64,000 nucleotides of DNA from Paenibacillus cymbidii (GCF_004764705.1 NZ_SHLX01000002.1:456131-520130), one strand, 5' to 3'; numbered from the stretch's first letter, positions 53,942 through 62,790 are shown. The notes: generated from the sequence alone by a model not told the origin. Translations and numbers: made by a program.

Positions 53942-54925
53942 CTAAACGCCCTGTACCTTGAGCACGATCTTCCCGATGTTCTGATTGTTGGCCATGTATT
54001 CGTGCGCAGCCATCGCCTCCGTCCAATCGAACACTTTGTCCAGTACGGGCGTCAGCACGCCGGAAGCGAATTTCTCCGCAGCGAAGCGCACGAACTGCTC
54101 GGTCAAGGCGATCTTGTCCGTATAAGGGCGCGAACGCAGCGTAGAGAATATCACCTTGACTCGTTTGGACATGAAGGAGGCAATGTTCAGCTGCTCGACC
54201 TTGTTGCCTCCGAGCCCCCCGATGAGCACCCACCTGCCGTCCGAACGGATGCAGCGGAAATTTTGCTTCCAATAAGAGGCTCCGATCGGATCGAGGATGA
54301 CCTCGGTTCCGCGGCCGCTCGTATACTCCAGCACCTTGTCTGCGAAGTCTTGTTCCTTGTATGGGATCAAGCACTGTGCCCCCAGCGACTTGCATACGTC
54401 CAGCTTGTTATCGGAGCCCGCAGTCGCGATCGGAATCGCCCCCGCTTCCCTGGCCAGTTGGATGGCGGCTGTCCCGACTCCGCTGGCGGCGGCGTGAATG
54501 AGCACATGCTCTCCTGCCGCCAGTCCGCCCAGAACGAACAGATTCAAGTAGGCGGTCAAAAAAACTTCCGGGATCGCAGCGGCTTCTTCGAAGGACAGTC
54601 GGTCCGGAATCGCCATGGCCATACGTGCGGGAATGACCGCCTTTTGCGCGTAGCCGCCCCCCGGCAGCAGCGCGCACACCCTGTCTCCCGCCTTCCAGCC
54701 TGTCACATGTCGTCCCGCTCGCTCCACGACACCGGCCATTTCCAATCCGATGATGTCCGACGCTCCCGGAGGAGGCGGATATTGGCCGATGCGCTGGAGC
54801 AGATCGGCACGATTCAACGCCGTCGCCCGCACGGCAACGAGTAAGTCGTCATCTCCCGGGACAGGCTCTTGCGTATGGCCCAGATACAGTCGCTGCGCCG
54901 ATTCATTCAGCAAAATCGCTTTCAT
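53942..54925 (-). CDS. NAD(P)H-quinone oxidoreductase (PIG3/QOR family)
   Basis: A 327-residue MDR enzyme with RADLLQRIGQYPPPPGASDI, typical of the PIG3 branch, and the NADPH loop IHAAASGVGTAAIQLAREAG. It has no zinc ligands. It may reduce quinones or enones made in the pathway. Start at 54925 (MKAILLNESA) chosen over an ATG four codons earlier. It lies between the binding-protein gene and the Gfo/Idh gene. Confidence 0.87.
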   Translation of the reverse strand: MKAILLNESAQRLYLGHTQEPVPGDDDLLVAVRATALNRADLLQRIGQYPPPPGASDIIGLEMAGVVERAGRHVTGWKAGDRVCALLPGGGYAQKAVIPARMAMAIPDRLSFEEAAAIPEVFLTAYLNLFVLGGLAAGEHVLIHAAASGVGTAAIQLAREAGAIPIATAGSDNKLDVCKSLGAQCLIPYKEQDFADKVLEYTSGRGTEVILDPIGASYWKQNFRCIRSDGRWVLIGGLGGNKVEQLNIASFMSKRVKVIFSTLRSRPYTDKIALTEQFVRFAAEKFASGVLTPVLDKVFDWTEAMAAHEYMANNQNIGKIVLKVQGV

Positions 54926-55068
54926 CCCTCTGTCCATTCCTTTCGTCGTTCTCGACGTTCCTCATCTCTGCCTTGCCGCGCTTTGCCGGGGAAGTCCCAA
55001 GACGGCATCCCCGGCAAAGATCAGCTCTTCCAAGGTCGGTCAAGATTTCCAACACCGGAACGGCCGGT

Positions 55069-56634
55069 TTATTTCCTCGCCGCCTGTTCGTCGTTGTAAA
55101 TCTTGGTCGCTTGCGTAATCCATTCATTTCCGCCGCCATCCAGGTACTTCTTCTTGAAATCGGCGTACATCTGATCGATGGCGCCGCTGTCGGCAAGCAT
55201 GGCCTTGGTCCTGAATTCTTTCTCCATGTCGCTCAGGATCTTGCCTTTCTCGACCTGTACCTGGGGAACCCCGAAAATATAAGCGCTTTTGATCGGATTA
55301 TCCGTCACCAGCTTTATACCTTGCTTGGTGGCGTCATTTAACAGCGATTCTTTCATGCCATTGGTGCGATTTAACAGCACCGAATACATATAGCCGCCAA
55401 AATCCCTCAGTTTGACCGCATCATCGTAAGGAGGAATCCATTGGAACGCGCCATTCACGTATTGATAGGACGTCCCTTCGATCCCCGCCCATGTCATCGC
55501 GTCCCCTTCCTTGCTGACCAGGAAGTCCAGCATTTTCATAACCGCTGCGGGGTCCTTGGCTTTGCTGGATACGACCGCATAGGAGCCTGCATCGGCAGCG
55601 ACTACTTTCGGATACCCGCCGAAGCCTTGAGGTCCTTTCAGGACGACATACACAAACTGCGGTTTCGGATTTTCCACGTATCGGGTCAACCAGTTTTGCG
55701 TCGTACCTTCGGCATTGAAATTATAGGCCCCGACTTTGCCGTTGAAAAACTTGGTAACGGATTGAAGGTAGGGGATGGTGGCCACTTCCGGCTCTATCAG
55801 CCCTGCATGAAACAATTTGTTCAAATATTTTACCGCATCCACATACCCCGGGCTCAGCATCCAGGGGGTCACTTTGCCATCCACGAGCATGGCCTGCCCC
55901 AGAGGGACATTAAAGGCTCCGAATATGCCCGTAAAGTTGGAATCGGTATCCATGGCCGCTCCCAAACCGATGGTATCTTTTTTTCCATTGCCGTCCGGGT
56001 CGTCATTCACGAATCCTTGCAGCACTTTCTCGAATTCATCCAGTGTAGTCGGTACCGGCAATTTCAATTTATCCAGCCAATCCTTGCGGATCGCCAAGGC
56101 GTTGCCGAGAACGGAGATACTCGGAATTCCGTAAACTTTGCCGCCTACAAAGGCGGTGCCACGCAAATCCGGTCCTTTGTTCTCCTTGATATTCGGACCG
56201 TATTTGGCGATCAAATCATCCAAAGGCATAATCACGCCGTTAGCGACCAATTCCTGAATCTTGGTTTTGCTGACACTGAAGATGTCCGGCGCCTGTCCCG
56301 AAACAAGCAGTGTATTCAGCCGCTTCTCATAATCGGCGCTCGCAACGGATTCCACCTGGAAATCGACGCCCGATTTTTGCCGGATGGCTTTGATAACCGG
56401 ATTCTCCGTGGGAAAGTTGGTCGCGGTGTTTAATAATGCCGTAACGACCGGCATCTTGCCGTTAGCCGCAGGAGCCGAAGTACTGGGCGCAGGTTGCTTG
56501 GAACCGGCGGCCGGCTCCGGGCTCGTGCCCCCCGTTGCCGACTTCCCTCCACTGCTGCATGCAGCTACCAACAGCGTGCAGACAATTAAAACCGCAGTAG
56601 TTCCAGTGAAACTATACTTTGCTTTTTTTTGCAT
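55069..56634 (-). CDS. extracellular solute-binding lipoprotein (LplA-like), second ABC system
   Basis: A 521-residue family 1 binding lipoprotein with signal peptide and lipobox VAAC, a Ser/Pro/Ala linker (to about residue 50), and a binding domain with LLVSGQAPDIFSVS and DDPDGNGKKDTIGLG. AAAGGAGGAGGG precedes the ATG at 56634. It belongs with the two permeases upstream. Such systems import oligosaccharides or polyols, so the transported compound may be a sugar conjugate rather than a simple fatty acid. Confidence 0.9.
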   Translation of the reverse strand: MQKKAKYSFTGTTAVLIVCTLLVAACSSGGKSATGGTSPEPAAGSKQPAPSTSAPAANGKMPVVTALLNTATNFPTENPVIKAIRQKSGVDFQVESVASADYEKRLNTLLVSGQAPDIFSVSKTKIQELVANGVIMPLDDLIAKYGPNIKENKGPDLRGTAFVGGKVYGIPSISVLGNALAIRKDWLDKLKLPVPTTLDEFEKVLQGFVNDDPDGNGKKDTIGLGAAMDTDSNFTGIFGAFNVPLGQAMLVDGKVTPWMLSPGYVDAVKYLNKLFHAGLIEPEVATIPYLQSVTKFFNGKVGAYNFNAEGTTQNWLTRYVENPKPQFVYVVLKGPQGFGGYPKVVAADAGSYAVVSSKAKDPAAVMKMLDFLVSKEGDAMTWAGIEGTSYQYVNGAFQWIPPYDDAVKLRDFGGYMYSVLLNRTNGMKESLLNDATKQGIKLVTDNPIKSAYIFGVPQVQVEKGKILSDMEKEFRTKAMLADSGAIDQMYADFKKKYLDGGGNEWITQATKIYNDEQAARK

Positions 56635-56712
56635 ATTTACCCTCCTCCTTTTGGCGTACATAGCATCCAGTCATTCGCCGAGGCAGATGGGAATTCCGCG
56701 ATGCTATTTTGA

Positions 56713-56726
56713 AAAAAGCGCTTGCA
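56713..56726 (-). promoter_or_regulatory. cre-like site before the binding-protein gene
   Basis: The minus strand reads TGCAAGCGCTTTTT, matching the CcpA box consensus TGNAANCGNWNNCW at all but one position. It lies in the 123-bp gap between the permease stop and the binding-protein start. Confidence 0.4.
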
Positions 56727-56757
56727 TAAACCGATGTGCACTTCCAGCTTGCCGCCA

Positions 56758-57633
56758 TCATCCTTTCACCGAGCCGATCAACACCCCCTTCACGTAATAT
56801 TTCTGCAGGAATGGATAGAGGAGCAGCATCGGAATCATAGCGGCCACAATCGTCGCCATCTTCACAGACTCTTCCGATACCTTCGCCGTACTCGCGGTAT
56901 CCTCCATCGACCGGGTCGATTCCATTGCGCTGAAGTTCATCATATTTCGCAAGAATACCGTCAGCACCTGTTTCTCCTGGGTGTGGATGTACAGCACCGC
57001 ATCGAAGTATGCATTCCAGTGATACACGCCATAGAACAGTGTAATCGCCGCCAGAACCGGGAGAGACACCGGAATGATGATCCAGAACAGCGTGCGCATG
57101 GGCGTCGCGCCGTCTATGTTGGCCGATTCCTCCAATTCCGGCGGGATGCTCTGGAAGTAGTTCTTCATAATGAAGAAATTCCACGCGCTGATCGCCGACG
57201 GAACGATAAGCGCCCACAGGGTATCCACCATGCCAAGCGAGTTGACCAGCAAATAGGTCGGGATCATCCCGCCGCTGAACAGCATCGTAAAAAAGATTAG
57301 GAGCGTGATCGGCGTTCGCCAGATGAATCGGCGAACCGACAGCGGGTAAGCCAGCAGGGCGGTAAAAAACAGGTTGACGCTCGTTCCCGCAGCCAGACGG
57401 AACAAGGAATTGCCATAGGCGTGGAAGATGCTGGAGTTGCGGAACAGCAGTTTATAGGAATCCAGGGAATAACCCTTGGGATAGAGGAACAAGCCTCCGC
57501 CCATCGCCTTCGGCGGATCGCTGAACGAATACATCAACACATGCCAGAAGGGATACAGGGTAATGATCATGATCAGGAGCAGAATGGCGCACAAGACCCA
57601 TTGCCCCCATCGAATATCGTTGTTGCGTCCCAA
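56758..57633 (-). CDS. carbohydrate ABC transporter permease (LplC-like), second ABC system
   Basis: A 291-residue six-helix permease with the EAA loop NIDGATPMRTLFWIIIPVSL and the family C-terminus VLIGSVKG. It pairs with the permease 31 bp upstream. As with the first system, no ATPase gene is linked, so a shared ATPase is likely. Confidence 0.9.
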   Translation of the reverse strand: MGRNNDIRWGQWVLCAILLLIMIITLYPFWHVLMYSFSDPPKAMGGGLFLYPKGYSLDSYKLLFRNSSIFHAYGNSLFRLAAGTSVNLFFTALLAYPLSVRRFIWRTPITLLIFFTMLFSGGMIPTYLLVNSLGMVDTLWALIVPSAISAWNFFIMKNYFQSIPPELEESANIDGATPMRTLFWIIIPVSLPVLAAITLFYGVYHWNAYFDAVLYIHTQEKQVLTVFLRNMMNFSAMESTRSMEDTASTAKVSEESVKMATIVAAMIPMLLLYPFLQKYYVKGVLIGSVKG

Positions 57634-57664
57634 TGCCGTTCGCCTCCCAGGAGTGATGCTTCCA

Positions 57665-58588
57665 TCAGATAAGGCCGCTGTCCGGATCGATTTTTTTGGC
57701 GATGTAGTTCGTCGTGATCACGAGGATCAATCCGACGACCGATTTGAACACGCCGGAAGCGGTGGCCAAATCGTACTTGGCGCTTTCGAATGCCAGCTTA
57801 TACAGGAAAGTATCGAGAATTTCACTGACGGAGTACACTGCCGGATTGTACAAGGCGTACACCTGCTCCAGGCCAACATTCAAGAAATTGCCGACATGGA
57901 AGATCAGCAGGATGACGATCGTGGTGCGCAGGCCGGGCAGCGTGATATGCCAGATCTGCCGCCACTTTCTGGCCCCGTCGACCTCCGCCGCCTCATAGAG
58001 ATGGGGATCGATCGTAACGATCGTGGCCAGGTACAGCACCGTGCCGAAGCCCGCCTCCTTCCAGATGCTCGACGCGATCAGCACCGAGCGAAAGTAATCC
58101 GCGCTGGCCATCAGGTTGATCACGCTGTCGTGATAGCCGAACCATACGGCCACCTCCTTCACGACCCCGGTCGTGGGCGAGAGAATGGCATACATGATGC
58201 CTCCGATGACAATCCACGAAACGAAGTGAGGCAGGTAAATAGCCGTTTGGACCAATTTCTTGTAGGCAACATGCCGAAGCTCATTAATCAGCAAGGACAG
58301 AATGATCGGCGCCGGGAAGACGAAGAGCAATTGATAACACCCGAGGATGACTGTATTCCACAGTGCGCGTCGGAAGCCGGACATCCCGAACAGCGTATGA
58401 AAGTTGTCGAGCCCGATCCAGGGGCTCGCAAACACACCCTTGTAAATGTTGTAATGCTTGAACGCCACCACGATGCCGTACATCGGACCGTAATGGAATA
58501 AGGCGAAGTACAGAATGCCCGGCAGGGCGATGAAATAGAGCCATTTGTCTTTTTTGATCCGGCTTGCTATTTCCGCAGAATGCTTCAT
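57665..58588 (-). CDS. carbohydrate ABC transporter permease (LplB-like), second ABC system
   Basis: A 307-residue permease: ALPGILYFALFHYGPMYGIV (TM1 and family motif), EAA loop EVDGARKWRQIWHITLPGLR. It is the first gene of the long catabolic operon, reading away from a LysR gene. A cre-like box and a LysR-type dyad lie upstream. Confidence 0.9.
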   Translation of the reverse strand: MKHSAEIASRIKKDKWLYFIALPGILYFALFHYGPMYGIVVAFKHYNIYKGVFASPWIGLDNFHTLFGMSGFRRALWNTVILGCYQLLFVFPAPIILSLLINELRHVAYKKLVQTAIYLPHFVSWIVIGGIMYAILSPTTGVVKEVAVWFGYHDSVINLMASADYFRSVLIASSIWKEAGFGTVLYLATIVTIDPHLYEAAEVDGARKWRQIWHITLPGLRTTIVILLIFHVGNFLNVGLEQVYALYNPAVYSVSEILDTFLYKLAFESAKYDLATASGVFKSVVGLILVITTNYIAKKIDPDSGLI

Positions 58589-58620
58589 GTCAAATTGGTA
58601 TCCCCTTCCGGCATGGCTTA

Positions 58621-58634
58621 TTAAAACGCTTTCT
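58621..58634. promoter_or_regulatory. cre-like site upstream of the catabolic operon
   Basis: TTAAAACGCTTTCT fits the CcpA box consensus with one mismatch (T for G at position 2), 32 bp before the first permease gene. Catabolite repression of the operon would be expected if it is real. Confidence 0.4.
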
Positions 58635-58679
58635 TGAATAGAGTGTACTTCATAATGCCAATCAGATAAAATAGATATT

Positions 58680-58697
58680 ATTCATACCGATATGAAT
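58680..58697. promoter_or_regulatory. perfect dyad in the LysR/permease intergenic region
   Basis: ATTCATA (58680-58686) and TATGAAT (58691-58697) surround CCGA. The TTCAT-N6-ATGAA core fits the T-N11-A form of LysR binding sites, 41 bp before the LysR start and about 92 bp before the permease start. Confidence 0.55.
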
Positions 58698-58738
58698 GGA
58701 AGTCATACCCTGCAGATCATCAGACCGGAGGGAACCCC

Positions 58739-59662
58739 ATGCAAATAGAACAATTGCGCTATTTGGTTGAAATCGCGCGATCCGGCTCCGTTTCGGCTGC
58801 CGCTCGCAATCTGCACGTGTCCCAATCCGCGATCAGCAAGTCCTTGCTGCGATTTGAAGACCATCTGGGTTCCCCCCTGTTTATTCGCTTGCAATCCGGC
58901 GTCACACCAACCGAAACGGGAAAGCGTATCATTGCGAAAGCAGATGAAATCTTGGAACAACTGCAGGAGTTCGATGAATGGATCGAGGAGTGCAAAGGAG
59001 CCGCCAGCAACAAAATATCGCTTGCCTGCGTTCCGTTATTCACCCCGATCCTGTCGGAGTCGCTGGAATTATTGATGCAGAATAATCCGAAATTGCAAAT
59101 AGACATCACGGAGAAAAAGTCGAAGGAAATTATGCAAGACGTTATGCAGCATGTCATTCATGTCGGCTTTATGGTTGTCAATCCGAATCTGACGAAGGAG
59201 CCAGATTTGAAATGCAATGTATTGCTCGAAAGCAATATGTATGTATGCGTCAACAAACGTAATCTTCTCGCGGATCGGGAACAGTTATACCCGGAGGATC
59301 TGCTGAATTTGAGTCTCATCAGCTACAACTGCAATATGGTCGATTGGCTGAATTATTATTTCAATGATGACTCTTTCCAATATTCCGTCGTAACCAACAA
59401 CCTGGATTACATTAAACGCAAGGTAGCGCAAGATGCGGCGATCAGCATAATACCCGAGCTTGTTATTCGCAACCATAACTTCCTGGAGAACGGCAACATT
59501 GCTGCTGTCAAACTGATGTTGAACGATCAGCCCTTCAAAATGCAGGTCGCCTCGGTGCGACTGAAAAAGTACGCACTGCCCAGAATCGTTCGAGATCTGC
59601 TTCAAAACATGAAAGCCCCGGATCCATCCGGTTCCGGGGCTTCTGTCCTTGCTCCACTTTAA
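58739..59662 (+). CDS. LysR family transcriptional regulator
   Basis: A 307-residue LysR protein: winged helix-turn-helix at 1-60 (LRYLVEIARSGSVSAAARNL, HVSQSAISKSLLRFE) and a periplasmic-binding-like effector domain. Divergent from the 16-gene operon, it is the obvious candidate regulator. The effector is unknown. The start at 58739 has ACCGGAGGGAACCCC just upstream. Confidence 0.92.
   Translation: MQIEQLRYLVEIARSGSVSAAARNLHVSQSAISKSLLRFEDHLGSPLFIRLQSGVTPTETGKRIIAKADEILEQLQEFDEWIEECKGAASNKISLACVPLFTPILSESLELLMQNNPKLQIDITEKKSKEIMQDVMQHVIHVGFMVVNPNLTKEPDLKCNVLLESNMYVCVNKRNLLADREQLYPEDLLNLSLISYNCNMVDWLNYYFNDDSFQYSVVTNNLDYIKRKVAQDAAISIIPELVIRNHNFLENGNIAAVKLMLNDQPFKMQVASVRLKKYALPRIVRDLLQNMKAPDPSGSGASVLAPL
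59614..59641 (+). terminator. hairpin overlapping the LysR gene 3' end
   Basis: AGCCCCGGA and TTCCGGGGCT form a strong stem within the last codons, followed by TCTGTCCTTGCTCC, a weak T-run. It may terminate the LysR transcript. Confidence 0.4.
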
Positions 59663-60119
59663 TTTCGCCTGCTTGGTGCAGCCGTTCTCAAGCGTATGTG
59701 TCCATTTCCCATCGTTATCCGCTTACCGATCAGCCGGATAAACCGCCCCCCCTTGCACGTGCGCGGCGTTTCAAGCGTCTGCATAATGGCCAGTGTTGCG
59801 TTCAGAGGTATACCCGCGCTATCTACCTTCATACAGAATACAGACACTGCATGGCTTCTCTAACTTCGCATCCTCCAAAGCTATGACCGGACGATGGCAG
59901 TTTTCGAATCTTTCGGCGCGCCTGCAAAGGCGCCGATTTGGGTTTGGCTGCTCCACTCACAAGAGTTACTGCGGTTAAACAACAAAACATATATAGTCAA
60001 CACGCATTCCACCGCTTCGCTCTACCAAGCCTTCGAGCCTGAAACCGCTTAGCCAAGCGATTGGAGGATACACTACACACCCAAGCATGGGAGTTGGCTG
60101 AATATTGCAGAAATTAAAC
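59663..60119. other. gene-free region at the left edge of the IS481-like element
   Basis: No coding region is supported. Short frames exist on both strands without ribosome sites. A GGCGC-rich hairpin (near 59917-59935, GGCGCGCCTGCAAAGGCGCC) is present. The left end of the mobile element must fall here, but I cannot identify its terminal repeat. Confidence 0.4.
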
Positions 60120-60938
60120 TTAGTGTGATGACCAGCCAATGCCTGGGTTGACGCATTCCTTCGATTTCCGAAATAGTTCAGGAACTGTCGGCGTGGGAAC
60201 GTACTCCCCGTAGATCAAGCTGTTTGTACACACTTTGTTGATCAACCGGGCCGCGCCGCCCGAGAACTGGCAGATGACGTCGATCGCACCATCGGAGAAC
60301 ATGTCGTGCTCACTTCCCGCATAGGCCAGATGTCTGGCCATATACGCACCCGTCTGCGCCCGATCATAATAGTGAAGCTTGCACTGCAGGTCAATCCGCT
60401 GCCGGATCGCCGTGTACGCCTGCATTCTGAGGCGGTCCCACAACTCACTTTGTCCCACCAGCATTAGCGTCATTGGGCTTTCCGAGTCCATCCTGACGTT
60501 AAGCAGAAACCGGACCTCCTCCAGCATCTCCCGATCGAGCAGATGCACCTCATCGACAATGACACACGGTTTGACGTGGTGCATCCCGCGCAACAGTTCA
60601 ATTTCGCGGTGCAGTTGCCGTTTCGCGTCGCCGCGGTAAAACTTCAATTCACAGCCCAACTGTTCCAGCACACCCTTGTAGAAATGGCGAGGTGTGAGCT
60701 TGGAGTCCGACACATACAGCACTTTGTACTTCGCCGCATCCAACGCCGCCGTAATCCGGCGGATCGCGGTCGTTTTTCCCGTTCCGCAGTCTCCCGTAAC
60801 AATAGCAAACCACTGGCGCTGCGCCGCGTAGGTCAGGCGCTCCAGCGTTTCTTCCAGCATCACCGGCATATACAGTTCATCGGTCGGTATATCCCGTGTA
60901 AACGGCGTATGGCGAAGGCCGTAGAACGCTTCAAACAT
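60120..60938 (-). CDS. AAA ATPase of IS481-like element (ExeA/TniB-like)
   Basis: A 272-residue ATPase. Walker A is GDCGTGKTTAIRR (49-61) and Walker B is CVIVDEVHLLD. The start MFEAFYGLRHTPFTRDIP is typical of ExeA-type transposition helpers that choose targets for a DDE transposase. AAGGAGGGGAAGCGCG precedes it and the ATG overlaps the end of the transposase frame. It is intact, though its partner transposase is broken. Confidence 0.88.
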   Translation of the reverse strand: MFEAFYGLRHTPFTRDIPTDELYMPVMLEETLERLTYAAQRQWFAIVTGDCGTGKTTAIRRITAALDAAKYKVLYVSDSKLTPRHFYKGVLEQLGCELKFYRGDAKRQLHREIELLRGMHHVKPCVIVDEVHLLDREMLEEVRFLLNVRMDSESPMTLMLVGQSELWDRLRMQAYTAIRQRIDLQCKLHYYDRAQTGAYMARHLAYAGSEHDMFSDGAIDVICQFSGGAARLINKVCTNSLIYGEYVPTPTVPELFRKSKECVNPGIGWSSH

Positions 60939-62000
60939 CGCGCTTCCCCTCCTTGTGAATGGCGCGGAAGGAGATGGCGGGCGTTTGTCGTTCCTGACGC
61001 TGGGCCTGCTGCTTCTGGGCTCCGCGCAACAAGCGCGAGGCTTCTGCCGCTTTCGGCTGCAGGTGCTCCGGGAGAGCGGGTCGCTGAGCCACACCCCAAA
61101 CAGCCCATTCAGTTGCTCCAACGTCTTCGATTTTTCCAGGGCCACTTCATTTAAAAAGGAATCGATGACGCCGTTCAGTCGCTCAATTTTTCCTTTTGAT
61201 TCCGGAGACAGCGGTTGGCAAAAAGAAGGCGAATCCCCAGCTTGGAACAGGTGCGTGTCATCCACTTTGTTTTATATTGTTTCCCCTGATCGAAGTAGAC
61301 CGCCTGAGGTGCACCGTACTTCTGAATCGTTTTGCGAAAGCAATCTTCCACGATCGTCTGGTCGAACAACGCGAAAAATTCCCATGTAGCACCAGCCGTG
61401 AGGCATCATCCTCAAACAGAACGAGATAGACTTGCTTCTTTTCGCCGCTGGGCCCGATGGGCAGGTAGGGTCCATATTTGATGTCCGACTGCGCCAGCGC
61501 CATGCGGCAACGCTTCTGAAAACGCCTTGCGGCCACCCCCTTGCTTTCATAGAGTCGCATTTGCCGGGAACTGTACCCGCTCTGGGTGAGCTTCTCCTGC
61601 AGGGTGCTGCGCTTCACTTCACCCGGTTTGACGCGTCCTTCCCACTCCAGTATCTGAATGATCTGCCGCACACTGCGGCTGGGCACCTCGCGACGGAGCA
61701 AGATCGCTTGTTCCAATACGGCCGGGACGATCACGGCATCTACGCGCTGCCGACCTCGGGGGTTAGGCTTCAATCCGGCAAAGCCTCCCACCTGATACTG
61801 CGCAAATACCGGCGCAAGGTACGCTCGGATACCCCCGTCTGTTCACAAAGAGAGGCCTTGATTTGACTCGCCTTGGCTGAATCCAGCCCTTCCGCTAACA
61901 ACGGCGACAGCAACTGAACGCGCTGTGCGGCGATTTCTTCCGCTTTCTTCTGATCCTTCCTGTCTGATGCCCCTTTCTCTCGGATTGTGGATGAGTTTAC
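60931..62000 (-). pseudogene. DDE transposase of IS481-like element, several frameshifts
   Basis: Pieces in successive frames make one transposase: KASQIKASLCEQTGVSERTL (N-terminal HTH), GGFAGLKPNPRGR, the first Asp in AQSDIKYGPYLP, VYLVLFEDDASRLVLHG, the second Asp in AVYFDQGKQYKT, the Glu in SPESKGKIERLNG, and a C-terminal tail ending AIHKEGKRDV. Frame changes near 61790, 61370, 61250 and 61080 show that it is dead, unless the base calls are wrong. The final stop overlaps the ATPase start. Confidence 0.8.
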
Positions 62001-62437
62001 TCCGAAAGGGGCCGGACAGAAAGGCAGAACGGGTCTGTGACCCACAAATGCGAATTGGCGATCGGCCGGACAGCTCGTTTCAGCCATCCGGCAGCATCGC
62101 CTACAAATGGTCCGAGTAAGGCGCGTGCAGATTGAGGTCGAATGGACGGTTCAACCACAGGGAGCTCAAAACGCTTGGCAATGGCTTGCAGGCAGCCTGC
62201 CGCGATGTCGATCCAGGCCGGCACTGAGACCGCTCTCTCGATGCTTTCCGCATCGTACCGTTTGTAGGGCACAAGCATGTCCGGCAACTCATGGTGAATT
62301 CGCTCACATGCCTTGCAGTAAAGCCTGCGAATGATAAGCGTTCGCTTCTCTCCCGAGCTCACGTAACATACTCTCGGACGACTACCCACCGCGCCTAAGC
62401 ATCCGCCACAACAGGGCGTAGCCACCTGCCCGCACAC
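61997..62437 (-). CDS. DUF6431-type protein of the IS481-like element
   Basis: A 146-residue protein with Cys pairs that look like a zinc ribbon (TPCCGGC and YCKAC) and the family core ACERIHHELPDMLVPYKRYD. It is the usual first gene in this type of insertion element, before transposase and ATPase. GTG at 62437 is the most upstream start, without a clear ribosome site. Function in transposition is unknown. Confidence 0.75.
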   Translation of the reverse strand: MCGQVATPCCGGCLGAVGSRPRVCYVSSGEKRTLIIRRLYCKACERIHHELPDMLVPYKRYDAESIERAVSVPAWIDIAAGCLQAIAKRFELPVVEPSIRPQSARALLGPFVGDAAGWLKRAVRPIANSHLWVTDPFCLSVRPLSE

Positions 62438-62440
62438 TTA

Positions 62441-62461
62441 AAAAAACGCCGCTTCACGGCT
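62441..62461 (-). terminator. short hairpin with T-run before the DUF6431 gene
   Basis: On the minus strand GCCG-tgaag-CGGC is followed by GTTTTTTT. The stem is only four base pairs, so termination may be partial. Confidence 0.35.
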
Positions 62462-62508
62462 CCTTTTCAAGTAACGTATATGTTGATACAATAACCATAC
62501 TCGTAGTG

Positions 62509-62563
62509 AAAAACGCCGCTTGTGATACTGTTCCCGCAGTATCCATCCCATAGCGGCGTTTTT
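62509..62563. terminator. two-step cruciform, bidirectional terminator
   Basis: Outer arms AAAAACGCCGCT and AGCGGCGTTTTT enclose an inner stem GATACTG/CAGTATC with loop TTCCCG. T-runs on both strands fit an intrinsic terminator in both directions. The 13-mer AAAAACGCCGCTT recurs at 62442. Confidence 0.65.
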
Positions 62564-62643
62564 TCTTTTCCCCCTTGCTATTCTTCTTGGTCATTATATC
62601 GGTCAACCGCCGGACAGGCATTAACGTCAGCTTTCGGACTTTT

Positions 62644-62769
62644 TCATTCAGCGGAAACAGTATACGGCAACAAATACTGTTCATAAAGTTCTTGTAGGAC
62701 CTGCAAACTAATGTCTGTAATTAACGGTTTGGTTGTCCGGGCCATTAGTTGTTCAAGTGTAAGCACCAT
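62644..62769 (-). CDS. small hypothetical protein (41 aa) behind a structured leader
   Basis: MVLTLEQLMARTTKPLITDI starts a 41-residue frame with AAGGAG about ten bases upstream. After the TGA stop the same frame is open for another 22 codons (to NDQEE), so it may be the product of a premature stop. I do not recognise the family. It lies behind a good promoter, a leader and a hairpin with T6, which suggests control by attenuation. Confidence 0.4.
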   Translation of the reverse strand: MVLTLEQLMARTTKPLITDISLQVLQELYEQYLLPYTVSAE

Positions 62770-62790
62770 TATTCAGCGTCTCCTTGCACG

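Noticed and set aside
53928..54395. N-terminal extension of the Gfo/Idh protein by about 155 residues
   Set aside because: The extension lies over the end of the quinone oxidoreductase gene, has no ribosome site and an Arg/Gly-rich shadow composition.
55441..56433. Plus-strand frame opposite the second binding-protein gene
   Set aside because: Antisense shadow; no ribosome site and no recognisable domain.
62454..62684. Minus-strand frame of 76 codons over the cruciform
   Set aside because: Its coding sequence runs straight through a strong terminator and it overlaps the end of the better supported 41-aa ORF in another frame.
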